A DNA stretch of 64,000 bases, from positions 310,001-374,000 of the forward strand of contig NZ_JAQQFV010000003.1 of NCBI RefSeq assembly GCF_029675105.1, written 5' to 3'. Shown piece after piece: positions 1 through 7,706 of this stretch (position 1 is the first letter of the stretch; each line of letters opens with the position of its first letter). Made by a program: the position numbers and the translations under genes. Under the pieces are notes generated by a model, which worked only from the letters and a program-made list of their open reading frames with translations, made no database searches and had not been told where the DNA came from. The stretch is from Nocardia anocheti. Lineage in GTDB: Bacteria > Actinomycetota > Actinomycetes > Mycobacteriales > Mycobacteriaceae.

Positions 1-85
1 TTTGTGATCCGTCACAGAGGTCGTCGAGACGGTGACGAATCGGTATGAAACAGGTAACGATCATGTGATCACGCCCGATACTGTG

Positions 86-111
86 ACAGACCGCACTGAG
101 CGGTCTGTTTT
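86..111 (+). terminator. Hairpin with T-run upstream of the esterase gene
   Basis: Positions 86-94 (ACAGACCGC) pair perfectly with 100-108 (GCGGTCTGT) around a 5-nt loop, and a short T-run follows. This is the form of an intrinsic terminator. It ends only about 20 nt before the start codon at 132, so it either closes a gene to the left of the window or acts as an attenuator in the leader of the esterase gene. The sequence alone does not decide between these. Confidence 0.55.
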
Positions 112-131
112 CGGTGTTGGAGGTTCGATCG

Positions 132-1172
132 ATGAGGTGCCGCAGCGCGGTGTCGGCGTTGGCAGCGGTGTTCGTGGCGATGGGACCGGCGGTGTCCGGC
201 GCGGCGCTCGCCGAAGGTCCGGGACCCGGTGTCACCGTGGCGAACCGGGCCATCGCGATCGACGGGTCCCGCGCCGAGGTGGTCTCGGTCTCCGGTCGGC
301 AGGTGACGGTACGCATCCACTCCGCCGCCATGGGCCGCGATGTCTCGGTGAAGGTGCAGCGGCCCGCCGACGCCTCGGTGCCGCGCCCCGCGCTGTATCT
401 GGTCAACGGGGCCGGTGGTGGCGAGGACACGGCCACCTGGGAACACAACACCGATGTCGTCGACTTCCTGGCCACCAAGAACGTCAATGTGGTGATGCCG
501 ATCGGCGGCGCCTGGAGCTACTACACCGACTGGCGCGAACCCGATCCCACCCTCGGCGTGAACAAGTGGCGCACCTTCTTCCTCGACGAACTGCCCACTC
601 TGATCGACGCCATGTTCCACACCACCGGCCGCAACGCCATCGCCGCCAACTCCATGACGGTCACCTCGATCCTGCAATTGGCCATCGCCAAGCCCGGCCT
701 GTTCCGCTCGGTCGCCGCCTACAGCGGCTGCGCCCAGATCAGCGACCCGGTGGGCAGGCAGTTCGTGAACGTGGTCGTCGGGACCGGCGGCGGGAACGCC
801 TCGAACATGTACGGTCCGCCCGGCGATCCCGCCTGGGCCGCCAATGATCCCGTCGTCAACGCCGAGGGGCTGCGCGGCACCAAGCTCTACATCTCCAACG
901 GCAACGGCCTGCCCGGCGAGTACGACAAATTCGGCGACCCGCACCTGATCACCTGGGGCCCGGTCGGACTGGCCAACCAGATCGTGGTAGGTGGGGTGAT
1001 CGAGGCGGCCACCAACTGGTGCACCCAGAACCTGCAGGACCGCCTCGCCGAACTCGACATCCCGGCCACCTTCGACCTGTCCACGCAGGGCACCCACTCG
1101 TGGGGCTACTGGCAGAAGGCGTTCAAGAACTCCTGGCCGCTGCTGGCCGAGGGCATGGAGATGCCCGCCTGA
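132..1172 (+). CDS. Secreted antigen-85-like mycolyltransferase/esterase
   Basis: The 346-residue product begins with a Sec signal peptide (about residues 1-28, cleaved near ALA-EG) and has an alpha/beta-hydrolase fold of the antigen 85/esterase D type, which in this order transfers mycolic acids in the cell envelope. The likely nucleophile is Ser174 in ANSMTVTS. The catalytic His is about residue 322 in the motif HSWGYW, which matches the HSWEYW motif of Ag85. The usual GLSMAG elbow is degenerate here. The ATG at 132 was chosen over an upstream start because GGAGG at 119-123 precedes it at good spacing and the signal peptide then starts correctly. It converges on the amidohydrolase gene with no gap. 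The family call is firm; mycolyl versus simple esterase activity is not settled. Confidence 0.82.
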   Translation: MRCRSAVSALAAVFVAMGPAVSGAALAEGPGPGVTVANRAIAIDGSRAEVVSVSGRQVTVRIHSAAMGRDVSVKVQRPADASVPRPALYLVNGAGGGEDTATWEHNTDVVDFLATKNVNVVMPIGGAWSYYTDWREPDPTLGVNKWRTFFLDELPTLIDAMFHTTGRNAIAANSMTVTSILQLAIAKPGLFRSVAAYSGCAQISDPVGRQFVNVVVGTGGGNASNMYGPPGDPAWAANDPVVNAEGLRGTKLYISNGNGLPGEYDKFGDPHLITWGPVGLANQIVVGGVIEAATNWCTQNLQDRLAELDIPATFDLSTQGTHSWGYWQKAFKNSWPLLAEGMEMPA

Positions 1173-2054
1173 TCAGTCCAGCTCGAACAGGCGCGCCGCG
1201 TTGTCGTGGCACACCCCGCGCAGCCAGTCGGGGCCGAGGTCGAGCCGCTCCAGCGCGGTGATCGCCTCGGCGTACGGGTAGGGGATGTTGGGGAAGTCGC
1301 TGCCGAACAGGATGCGGTCGCCGAAGCGCAGCAGCCGCTCGCGTTCGGCGGGTGGGAACGGCGCGCCGCTCTCGCTGAAGTCGGTCCAGACCATGGTGGT
1401 GTCGAGGTGCAGGTCCGGGTACCGCTCGGCCAGGTCGAGGAACTCGGTGTACTCGGGCGTGCCCATGTGCGCGATGATCAGGCGCAGCGCCGGATGACGG
1501 CGCAGCAGTTCGGCGATGGGTGCCGGACCGGTGAATTCGCCCGGGGCGGGCCCGGACCCGCAGTGGATCACGATCGGCGTCCGTGACGCGGCCAGGATCG
1601 CCCACACCGGGTCCAGCAGCGGATCGAGCGGGGAGAACGCGCCGACCTGGATGTGCACCTTGAAGACCCGCGCGCCCCGGTCCAGTGCCTCACGGACATA
1701 GTCCGGCGCCGACGGTTCGGGATAGAACGTGGCCGTGTGCAGGCAGTCGGGGGTGCGGGCGGCGAACTCGGCGGTCCACTCGTTGAGCCAGGCGCCCATG
1801 TCGGGCTTGTGTGGGTAGACCAGGGAGGTGAACGCGCGAACACCGAACTCGCGCAGGGTCTTCAAGCGGACCTGCTCGTCGTCGCGGTAGGTGATCGGCC
1901 ACGGCTTGCCGGTGAGCGGGCCCGCCGCGTCGAAGTAGGCCCACACCTTGCGCATCACCTGGTCGGGCATGAAATGGGTGTGCACGTCGACGATCGCGGG
2001 CAGCTCCAGGCGACGGCGGAACTCGGCGAGATAGGTGGCGGTATCGACGGTCAT
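1173..2054 (-). CDS. Amidohydrolase 2 family metal-dependent hydrolase
   Basis: The product has 293 residues and a TIM-barrel amidohydrolase (PF04909-like) layout. A DxHxH metal motif lies at residues 23-27 (DVHTH), a second His in IVIHCG, a third in IIAHMG, and the late Asp in FGSDFPN. Such enzymes hydrolyse or decarboxylate cyclic and aromatic acid substrates; the substrate here is unknown. The start ATG overlaps the stop of the upstream nucleoside hydrolase gene by 4 bp (ATGA), so the two are translationally coupled. The pairing suggests a shared catabolic step for a nucleoside or heterocycle, which is inference. Confidence 0.85.
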   Translation of the reverse strand: MTVDTATYLAEFRRRLELPAIVDVHTHFMPDQVMRKVWAYFDAAGPLTGKPWPITYRDDEQVRLKTLREFGVRAFTSLVYPHKPDMGAWLNEWTAEFAARTPDCLHTATFYPEPSAPDYVREALDRGARVFKVHIQVGAFSPLDPLLDPVWAILAASRTPIVIHCGSGPAPGEFTGPAPIAELLRRHPALRLIIAHMGTPEYTEFLDLAERYPDLHLDTTMVWTDFSESGAPFPPAERERLLRFGDRILFGSDFPNIPYPYAEAITALERLDLGPDWLRGVCHDNAARLFELD

Positions 2055-3091
2055 GCGGGCTCCTGGCTCAGGCGGCGGGCCAGGGCGCCGACGCGGGTGA
2101 CGAGACGATCGAAGAAGACGGCCGGATCGGTGCCGATCACGATGTCGGCATTGGGTTCCCGGCCCCACATGCCCGCCCAGTCGGCCACGGTGGTGGCGCG
2201 GGTGAGCGTGCCGGTGAGCTCGACGTCGACGGTCGCGGGACGGGTGGTGGCCAGCTCGGGGTCCAGGGCGACGGCGGCGGCGAACGGATCGTGCATGTGC
2301 GCCAGATAGCCCAGGTCGTAGAGGTGATGGAAATCGAAATAGAAGCGGACCGCGTCGGTGAGATACCGCAGGATCGGATCGGTGGCCGCCGAACGCCATT
2401 CGGGCGGATGACCGTGCCCGACCGGCTCGAGCGGCAGACTGCCCGCGGCCTCGGCCAGCGACACCAGATGCTCGGGACGCATCTCGATGGTCTCGGTGAT
2501 GTCGAGCGCGCACACGATCGGCCGCCGGTCGGCCGGTGCCGCCGAGAACGCGTCGAACACCTCCTTGGCGGCCTCCGGATCGACGTGGATGTTCCACTCG
2601 TTGGTCGGGGTCGTATTGCCGGGATGGTTGAACGCGCCACCCATCACGACCAGGCGGCGCAGCAACCGGGGGAGCTCGGGTTCGATGCGCAGAGCGAGCG
2701 CGAGATTGGTCAGCGGGCCGGTGCACAGCCCGATCACCTCCCCGGGTGACGCGCGCACTGTCGCCACCCAGAGTTCGGCCGCCGTGCGCGCGGCGAGTGG
2801 CCGCGGGGAGGCGGGCAGTTCGGCGTAGCCCAGGCCCTGCGGGCCGTGCGTGTCCTCGGTGGTGCGCAGCGGGATCGCGAGGGGTTCGGCCGCGCCGAGG
2901 GCGACCTCGATCTCCGGTGCCCGTCCCAGATCCAGGATGGCCAGGGTGTTGGCCGCGACCTGCGCCGCGGGGACGTTGCCCGCCGTCGCGGCGACCCCCA
3001 CGATCTCCGCCTCGGGCGAGGCCAGCAGGTAGAGCAGGGCCAGGGAGTCGTCGATGCCGGTGTCGACGTCGAGGAAGATCTTCTGGGGCAC
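2051..3091 (-). CDS. Inosine-uridine-preferring nucleoside hydrolase family protein
   Basis: The product has 346 residues. The N-terminal DVDTGIDD motif (about residues 8-15) is the calcium and ribose binding signature of IUNH N-ribohydrolases. TGPLTNLAL, the NxxxD segment in EWNIHVD and a C-terminal HDPFAA carrying the catalytic His also fit. These enzymes split the N-glycosidic bond of nucleosides to ribose and base in the cytosol. The GTG at 3091 was chosen because it places the motif at the usual distance from the N terminus; the reading frame is open far upstream only as an antisense shadow of the monooxygenase gene. It is the first gene of a two-gene operon with the amidohydrolase. Confidence 0.88.
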   Translation of the reverse strand: MPQKIFLDVDTGIDDSLALLYLLASPEAEIVGVAATAGNVPAAQVAANTLAILDLGRAPEIEVALGAAEPLAIPLRTTEDTHGPQGLGYAELPASPRPLAARTAAELWVATVRASPGEVIGLCTGPLTNLALALRIEPELPRLLRRLVVMGGAFNHPGNTTPTNEWNIHVDPEAAKEVFDAFSAAPADRRPIVCALDITETIEMRPEHLVSLAEAAGSLPLEPVGHGHPPEWRSAATDPILRYLTDAVRFYFDFHHLYDLGYLAHMHDPFAAAVALDPELATTRPATVDVELTGTLTRATTVADWAGMWGREPNADIVIGTDPAVFFDRLVTRVGALARRLSQEPA

Positions 3092-3135
3092 GCACCGAGG
3101 GTAGCCGGGCGGACCCGGCCACCCGCCCGGGGTGA

Positions 3136-4350
3136 TCAGTAGGTGGGCAGGGCGAAGTCCTCGGTGTGGCCGAAGAAGATCTTCTTGGTCAGCGGACGCA
3201 TCGGCCGCGACATCATGACCCGCACGTTCACCTTCGCCAGCGCGGCCATGAGCTTGGTGTTGGGCAGCATCGTCTTGATGCTGCCGCCGGGGATCTGCTT
3301 GGCCTTGTCGAGGAACGGGGTGATCGCGCTCTGGTAGCGCTGCTGCGCGCCCGCCAGATCCTCGGGGGTGGCGGCGATCTCGGCGGCCAGGATGTAGGCG
3401 CCGACGATGGCCATGGCGGTGCCCATGCCGGTCAGCGGCGAGCCGCAGTAGCCCGCGTCGCCGATGAGGGTGACCCGGCCGACCGACAGTTCCGGCACGT
3501 CCACGCGGGCGACCTCGTCGAAGTAGAAGTCGGTGGCCGTCTCCATCGCCGCCACGATCTCCGGCGCGCGCCAGCCCGCGTCGGCCAGCTTGGCGCGGAC
3601 CAGGGCCTTCTGGGCCTCGGTGTCGCGGCGCAGGGCCGGGTCGACCTCGGTGCGGAAGGTCATGATGGCCTTGCTGGTGGCCGGGTCGCCGTCGGGCCGC
3701 AGACCGAACATCGTGCCGGGCACCATCCGCATCTGGAACCAGCCCGGCTCGATGTCGACGGGGCTGGGCATGGTGAAGAACGCGCCGTAGCCACCGAGAT
3801 TGGTGCTGAACCGCTCCTCGGGGCCGAAGACGAGCCTGCGGGTGGCCGAGTGCACGCCGTCGGCGCCGATCACCAGGTCGAAGCGTTCGGTGCTCCCACC
3901 GGCGAAGGTGACGGTGGCGCCGGTGGCGTCCTGCTCGACGCTCTCGATCCACTCGCCGTAGCGGTAGTCGAGCAGGCCGGTGTCGGCGGCGGCGACCGCG
4001 TCGAGCAGCACCTGGTTGAGGTCGCCGCGGGTGATCTCGATATCGGCGACGATGCCCGCGCCGTCGAAGTCCTCCATCGCCATCCGCGCGTACGGCTCGC
4101 CGTCGTCGCCGATGTAGGACATGCCGCGTTCGTCGAGCTGGTGCTTCGCGATGGCGGGCAGCAGGCCCATCCGCTCGGCGGCGTCCTTGCTGGGCCCGCG
4201 CAGATCCACCGCCTGGCCACCCGGACGCGGGGCGGTGGCGCGCTCGACCACCGTGGTGCGAATACCGCTGCGCAGCAACTGGAGTGCGACCGCGTTGCCC
4301 GCGATCCCGCCGCCGGAGACCAGGACGTGCAGGGAGGTGGTGGTGGTCAT
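3136..4350 (-). CDS. FAD-dependent aromatic-ring-type monooxygenase
   Basis: The 404-residue product is a class A flavoprotein monooxygenase. It shows the dinucleotide-binding GGGIAG at about 13-18, the DG motif (GADGVHS) at about 162-168 and the second FAD ribose motif GDAG at about 297-300. PGGQAVDLRG near residue 45 is typical of the branch that includes TetX-like and polyketide hydroxylases. It uses NAD(P)H and O2 to hydroxylate an aromatic or polyketide substrate; the substrate is not evident. The ATG at 4350 places the FAD motif close to the N terminus. It is transcribed away from a TetR gene, with an array of ATGTCT/AGACAT half-sites between them, so it is probably repressed by that TetR. 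Confidence 0.87.
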   Translation of the reverse strand: MTTTTSLHVLVSGGGIAGNAVALQLLRSGIRTTVVERATAPRPGGQAVDLRGPSKDAAERMGLLPAIAKHQLDERGMSYIGDDGEPYARMAMEDFDGAGIVADIEITRGDLNQVLLDAVAAADTGLLDYRYGEWIESVEQDATGATVTFAGGSTERFDLVIGADGVHSATRRLVFGPEERFSTNLGGYGAFFTMPSPVDIEPGWFQMRMVPGTMFGLRPDGDPATSKAIMTFRTEVDPALRRDTEAQKALVRAKLADAGWRAPEIVAAMETATDFYFDEVARVDVPELSVGRVTLIGDAGYCGSPLTGMGTAMAIVGAYILAAEIAATPEDLAGAQQRYQSAITPFLDKAKQIPGGSIKTMLPNTKLMAALAKVNVRVMMSRPMRPLTKKIFFGHTEDFALPTY

Positions 4351-4374
4351 GGTGTGTTCCCATCTGACGAACGA

Positions 4375-4436
4375 ATGTCTTAGACATATGTCTAACACAC
4401 GGCTGGCACGAATGTCTAGAACAAATGTCTAAGACG
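4375..4436. promoter_or_regulatory. TetR operator array between divergent genes
   Basis: The intergenic space contains a perfect 16-bp palindrome at 4380-4395 (TTAGACATATGTCTAA). This overlaps a second palindrome, ATGTCT-T-AGACAT, at 4375-4387. Two further ATGTCT elements lie at 4412-4417 and 4425-4430, the second followed by an imperfect AGAC arm. The position between the monooxygenase and TetR genes fits autorepression and co-repression by the TetR protein. The symmetry is seen directly; the binding protein is inferred. Confidence 0.75.
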
Positions 4437-4455
4437 CTCGGGTAGGGTGGTGACC

Positions 4456-5022
4456 ATGGGCAATCGAGAAGATCTCCTCGCCGGTGCGCGCAAAGTGATC
4501 CTGGAGCGCGGCGTCGCCAAGGCGACCGCGCGCGACATCGCCGCGGCCGCGGGTGTGAGTCTGGCCGCCATCGGCTACCACTTCGGATCGAAGGACCGCC
4601 TCGTCACCGAGGCGCTCGCGGACGCGCTCGGCACCGCCATGGGCGACGGCATGGACACGCTGATCGCCGCGGGCGCCGGGACGTCACCGCTGGCCGGATT
4701 CACCCAGCTGTGGAACGGGATGCCGACGGTCTTCGCCGACAACCACGAGGCGATGCTGGCCAGCCTGGAGAACATCGTGCGGATCGTGCGCTCGGAGGAG
4801 GCGCGGGCCCAACTGGGCGATCAGCTCGGGGGCGCGGTCGCCGACATCGCCGCCTCGGTCCGGGCCGCGCACCCCGAACTCGACGAGAGTCAGGCCACCG
4901 CCATCGGCCAGCTGTATTTCGCGCTGGTGCAGGGGCTGGGCGTGCTGTGGTTGCTGACGCCGGGGGAGGGGCCCGACGGCGATCAACTGGCTACGGCGGT
5001 CCGGGCGCTCGCAGGGAACTGA
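4456..5022 (+). CDS. TetR family transcriptional regulator
   Basis: The 188-residue product starts with a TetR DNA-binding domain (about residues 1-50) ending in the typical helix-turn-helix tail SLAAIGYHFGSKDRLV. An all-helical ligand domain follows. The ATG at 4456 is preferred over two GTG codons at 4447 and 4450 because the AGGGTGG preceding it then acts as ribosome binding site. It faces away from the FAD monooxygenase gene over an array of inverted repeats and probably senses that enzyme's substrate or a related aromatic compound. Confidence 0.9.
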   Translation: MGNREDLLAGARKVILERGVAKATARDIAAAAGVSLAAIGYHFGSKDRLVTEALADALGTAMGDGMDTLIAAGAGTSPLAGFTQLWNGMPTVFADNHEAMLASLENIVRIVRSEEARAQLGDQLGGAVADIAASVRAAHPELDESQATAIGQLYFALVQGLGVLWLLTPGEGPDGDQLATAVRALAGN

Positions 5023-5085
5023 GCGGGTCGCACGCTCAACCTCTGCGCGCGCGAGTTCCGGGCTGTCGACGCGGACTGTGACCGA

Positions 5086-6474
5086 TCAGTGCCGGAGGTC
5101 CGCCGCGTCGACCCAGAACGGCTGCGCCGAGCCGTACGGCGGTGCGGGCCACCGGTAGTCGTCGTAGTCGGCCAGTGCGGGCGCCGCTGTCGTCGTCGGT
5201 CCGTGGGTGATGGCCGCCGAGGGCGACGGGGCCGTCGGCGCGGGAGGGTTCGGATCGCGTCCCCCGGCGCCGAGCAGCCAGGACGCCGTGCGCGCGAGTG
5301 AGACCCGGACGGAGCGGCCGAGCCCATCACCGGCGCGGGCCGCCAACGCGTCGATGACGCCCGCGGCGAGCAGATAGCCGGAGCCGTGGTCGAGCGCCTG
5401 CGCCGGGAGGGCGCCGGGCTGATCCGCGCTTCCTTCGAGGATCGAGATCCCCGCCGTCGCTTGGACGAGGCTGTCGAACCCGCGCCGGTCGCCCCACGGT
5501 CCCGTGACGCCCCACGCCGACACCGACGCCTCGATCAGGCCGGGACGGCCCGCCGCCCCGACCCCGACCCGGGCGAGCGCGCCTGGACGATATCCGGTGA
5601 CCAGCACATCGGCGGCGTCGAGCAGAGTCTGGAAACCCGCCAGATCCGTGCCCAGATCCAGCAGCGTGGACCGCTTGCCCTGGCACGTGTCGAGGAACTG
5701 CCAGTCGATCTCGGGCAGCCGGGGCGGATCGACACGCAGGACATCGGCGCCGAGCAGTGCCAGGGTGCGGGTGGCGACCGGGCCCGCGAGGACCCGTGTC
5801 AGATCGAGGACGCGCAGACCACGCAGCGGCGCGGACGCGGTCGGCGTGTGCCGTTCGGGCCACGGGGTCGGCCGGTCGCCGTCGGATCGCGGTCCGGTCG
5901 CCGCCGGGTCGCGGCGTTCGATCGTGACGAGCGCGCCCTCGGCGGCCGCCCGGCCCATCGGACTCTCGGCCCATTCGGTCTCGGAGCGCACCCGCACCGC
6001 GAGGGCACCGGCGGCCGCCGCGACCGCTTCGATCTCGGCGGCCTCGGCCGTGCGCAGGGCCGCGCGGGCCTGCTCGGCGGTCGCGTCGACGGGCAGGCCG
6101 AGGACACCGGCCAGCCGATCCCGGTGGTGGGGGTAGTTGGCGTGGGTGCGGATCCAGCCGTCGGCGGTGGGGAAGAAGCCCGACAGTGCGGCGAAGATCT
6201 GCGGCACGGTGTCACGGTGGCGGAACAGCCGCTCGCTGGAGAACGCCGCCGCGATCCGGTCCGGGTCGAGGCGGACCGGCACGCTCGGCAGTCCCCGCGT
6301 CGCGCGCAGACGGTTCGCCGCCGCCTGCACCGCGCCGACCGAGCCCGCGGCCAGCGCCCACACCGGTAGCGTGGCGGCGAGCCGGGCGCCGGGATCGGGC
6401 TCGTCGGCGGGGTCCGACGCGGACACGCCGAGCCCGGTCTCGTAGGCGTGCAGAAGGTCTCGCGCGGCGGTCAC
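5086..6474 (-). CDS. CaiB/BaiF-type (class III) CoA transferase
   Basis: The product is about 462 residues. The middle contains the family signature LRGLRVLDLTRVLAGP followed by LLGADVLRVDPP, then the central region with GFDSLVQATAGI. Class III transferases move CoA between carboxylic acids in fatty-acid, carnitine or oxalate metabolism. The first 190 or so residues precede the usual start of the family domain and are hard to assign. The GTG at 6474 is a best guess that avoids overlapping the divergent thioesterase gene; longer starts up to 6540 are open. The substrate is unknown. Confidence 0.78.
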   Translation of the reverse strand: MTAARDLLHAYETGLGVSASDPADEPDPGARLAATLPVWALAAGSVGAVQAAANRLRATRGLPSVPVRLDPDRIAAAFSSERLFRHRDTVPQIFAALSGFFPTADGWIRTHANYPHHRDRLAGVLGLPVDATAEQARAALRTAEAAEIEAVAAAAGALAVRVRSETEWAESPMGRAAAEGALVTIERRDPAATGPRSDGDRPTPWPERHTPTASAPLRGLRVLDLTRVLAGPVATRTLALLGADVLRVDPPRLPEIDWQFLDTCQGKRSTLLDLGTDLAGFQTLLDAADVLVTGYRPGALARVGVGAAGRPGLIEASVSAWGVTGPWGDRRGFDSLVQATAGISILEGSADQPGALPAQALDHGSGYLLAAGVIDALAARAGDGLGRSVRVSLARTASWLLGAGGRDPNPPAPTAPSPSAAITHGPTTTAAPALADYDDYRWPAPPYGSAQPFWVDAADLRH

Positions 6475-6517
6475 CCCGACCAGCCTAGCGACCGCGACGA
6501 CGGGTGAGGAGTGTGAC

Positions 6518-7270
6518 GTGGGCGTGAACGGCGCTGCCACGGAATGGGTTCGGGTGCTGCGGTCGGAGCCGTCGCCGGACCGGAGGCTGGTGTGTCTGCC
6601 GCCGGGCGGCGCCTCGGCCCCGTACTACCGGACGCTGAGCAGGCACATCGGCCCCGGTGTCGAGGTGAGCGCCGTGCAGTATCCCGGCCGTCAGGACCGG
6701 CTCGGCGACCCGTTCGTCACCGACCTGCACGTGCTGGCCGACCGGATCGCCGCCGCCCTGCTCGCCCGGCCCGGCTCGCAGCGGGTGCTGTTCGGCCACA
6801 GCATGGGCGCCACGGTGGCCTACGAGACCGCGCTGCGCCTGGACGCGGCCGGAGAGCCGGTGCGCGCGTTGATCGTCTCCGGACGACCCGCGCCCTCCTT
6901 CCCCGAAACCGGCACCCTGCACCGGGCCGACGACAGCGCGCTCATCGACGATCTCGAACGCCTCGCCAGCGATCCCGCGTCGGTGGCCGTGCTGCGCACC
7001 GAACCGGGCCTGGCCGAACTGGTCCTCCCCGCGCTGCGGGCCGACTACCAGGCCGTGGAGACCTACCGGCAGCGGCCCGGAGCGGTACTGCGCTGCCCGG
7101 TCCTCGCCCTGGTCTCCACTGAGGACCCGACGACGACGGTCGCCCAGGCCGAGCGGTGGCGTGAGGTGACCGACGGTGAGTTCGCCGTGCGCACCTTCCC
7201 CGGCGGACACTTCTACCTCGACGACCAGCCCGCCGCGGTGGCCGAGGCGATCACACCGCACCTGAGCTGA
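6518..7270 (+). CDS. Type II thioesterase (GrsT/TesA-like)
   Basis: The product has 250 residues with an alpha/beta-hydrolase fold. The nucleophile elbow GHSMG is near residue 90, the PGRQDR segment follows the second strand as in type II thioesterases, and the catalytic His lies in FPGGHFYL near the C terminus. These enzymes release misprimed or stalled acyl groups from NRPS/PKS carrier proteins. No carrier protein or megasynthase is adjacent; the nearest NRPS-type gene is the condensation enzyme at 16843. The start is GTG at 6518. Its end overlaps the convergent DUF2784 gene by 20 bp. Confidence 0.87.
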   Translation: MGVNGAATEWVRVLRSEPSPDRRLVCLPPGGASAPYYRTLSRHIGPGVEVSAVQYPGRQDRLGDPFVTDLHVLADRIAAALLARPGSQRVLFGHSMGATVAYETALRLDAAGEPVRALIVSGRPAPSFPETGTLHRADDSALIDDLERLASDPASVAVLRTEPGLAELVLPALRADYQAVETYRQRPGAVLRCPVLALVSTEDPTTTVAQAERWREVTDGEFAVRTFPGGHFYLDDQPAAVAEAITPHLS

Positions 7271-7631
7271 TCCGGCGATGCCGGTGGTGTAGGCGCGCGT
7301 AGCCGATCCACGACGCCAGCACCGCCGTCGCCGCGAGCAGCCGAACCAGACCGAGCGCGCTGTCGGGATAGATCACCCCGGTCAGATAGTGATCGATGAA
7401 CCCGCTCGCGGGCAGTTCGGCCACCGCCGCCTGCCTGCGCGCCCAGTTCTCGGCGTGCGTCAGCGGGCAGTCGAACCCGATCAGAATGGTGCCGAACCCC
7501 CAGGCCACGGCGATCACGTGGGCGCCGATCGTGCGCGGCCATCGCCACGCCAGGAAACCACCGGCGACCACGTACGCGATGAACGCGACGTGGGTGACGG
7601 CGATCAGATCGGCCAACACCCGGAACGGCAC
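7251..7631 (-). CDS. DUF2784-like small membrane protein
   Basis: The product is about 126 residues with three or four hydrophobic segments (LADLIAVTHVAFIAYVVAGG, a GAHVIAVAWGFGTI segment and a C-terminal LVRLLAATAVLASWIG). The central CPLTHAENWAR with a conserved Cys/His/Glu/Asn set and the late HYLTGVIYP fit the DUF2784 inner-membrane family, whose function is unknown. The GTG at 7631 is preferred because family members start right at the first membrane helix; an ATG at 7691 is also possible. It overlaps the thioesterase gene tail to tail. Confidence 0.72.
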   Translation of the reverse strand: MPFRVLADLIAVTHVAFIAYVVAGGFLAWRWPRTIGAHVIAVAWGFGTILIGFDCPLTHAENWARRQAAVAELPASGFIDHYLTGVIYPDSALGLVRLLAATAVLASWIGYARLHHRHRRISSGAV

Positions 7632-7706
7632 GTGTTCAGGATATGTGGGCCCGCGCCGCCCGGAATCATGATCGACATTCCGGTTCGGCATCGCTTGGAT
7701 CGCGGG

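Noticed and set aside
3..16. CRP-like site TGTGA-TCCG-TCACA
   Set aside because: The arms match the CRP consensus but the spacer is 4 nt instead of 6, so I did not list it as a site.
3166..4383. Long plus-strand open frame of about 405 codons opposite the FAD monooxygenase
   Set aside because: It is the antisense of a well-supported gene; its composition (Gly, His, Asp, Arg-rich) is the usual shadow of high-GC coding DNA.
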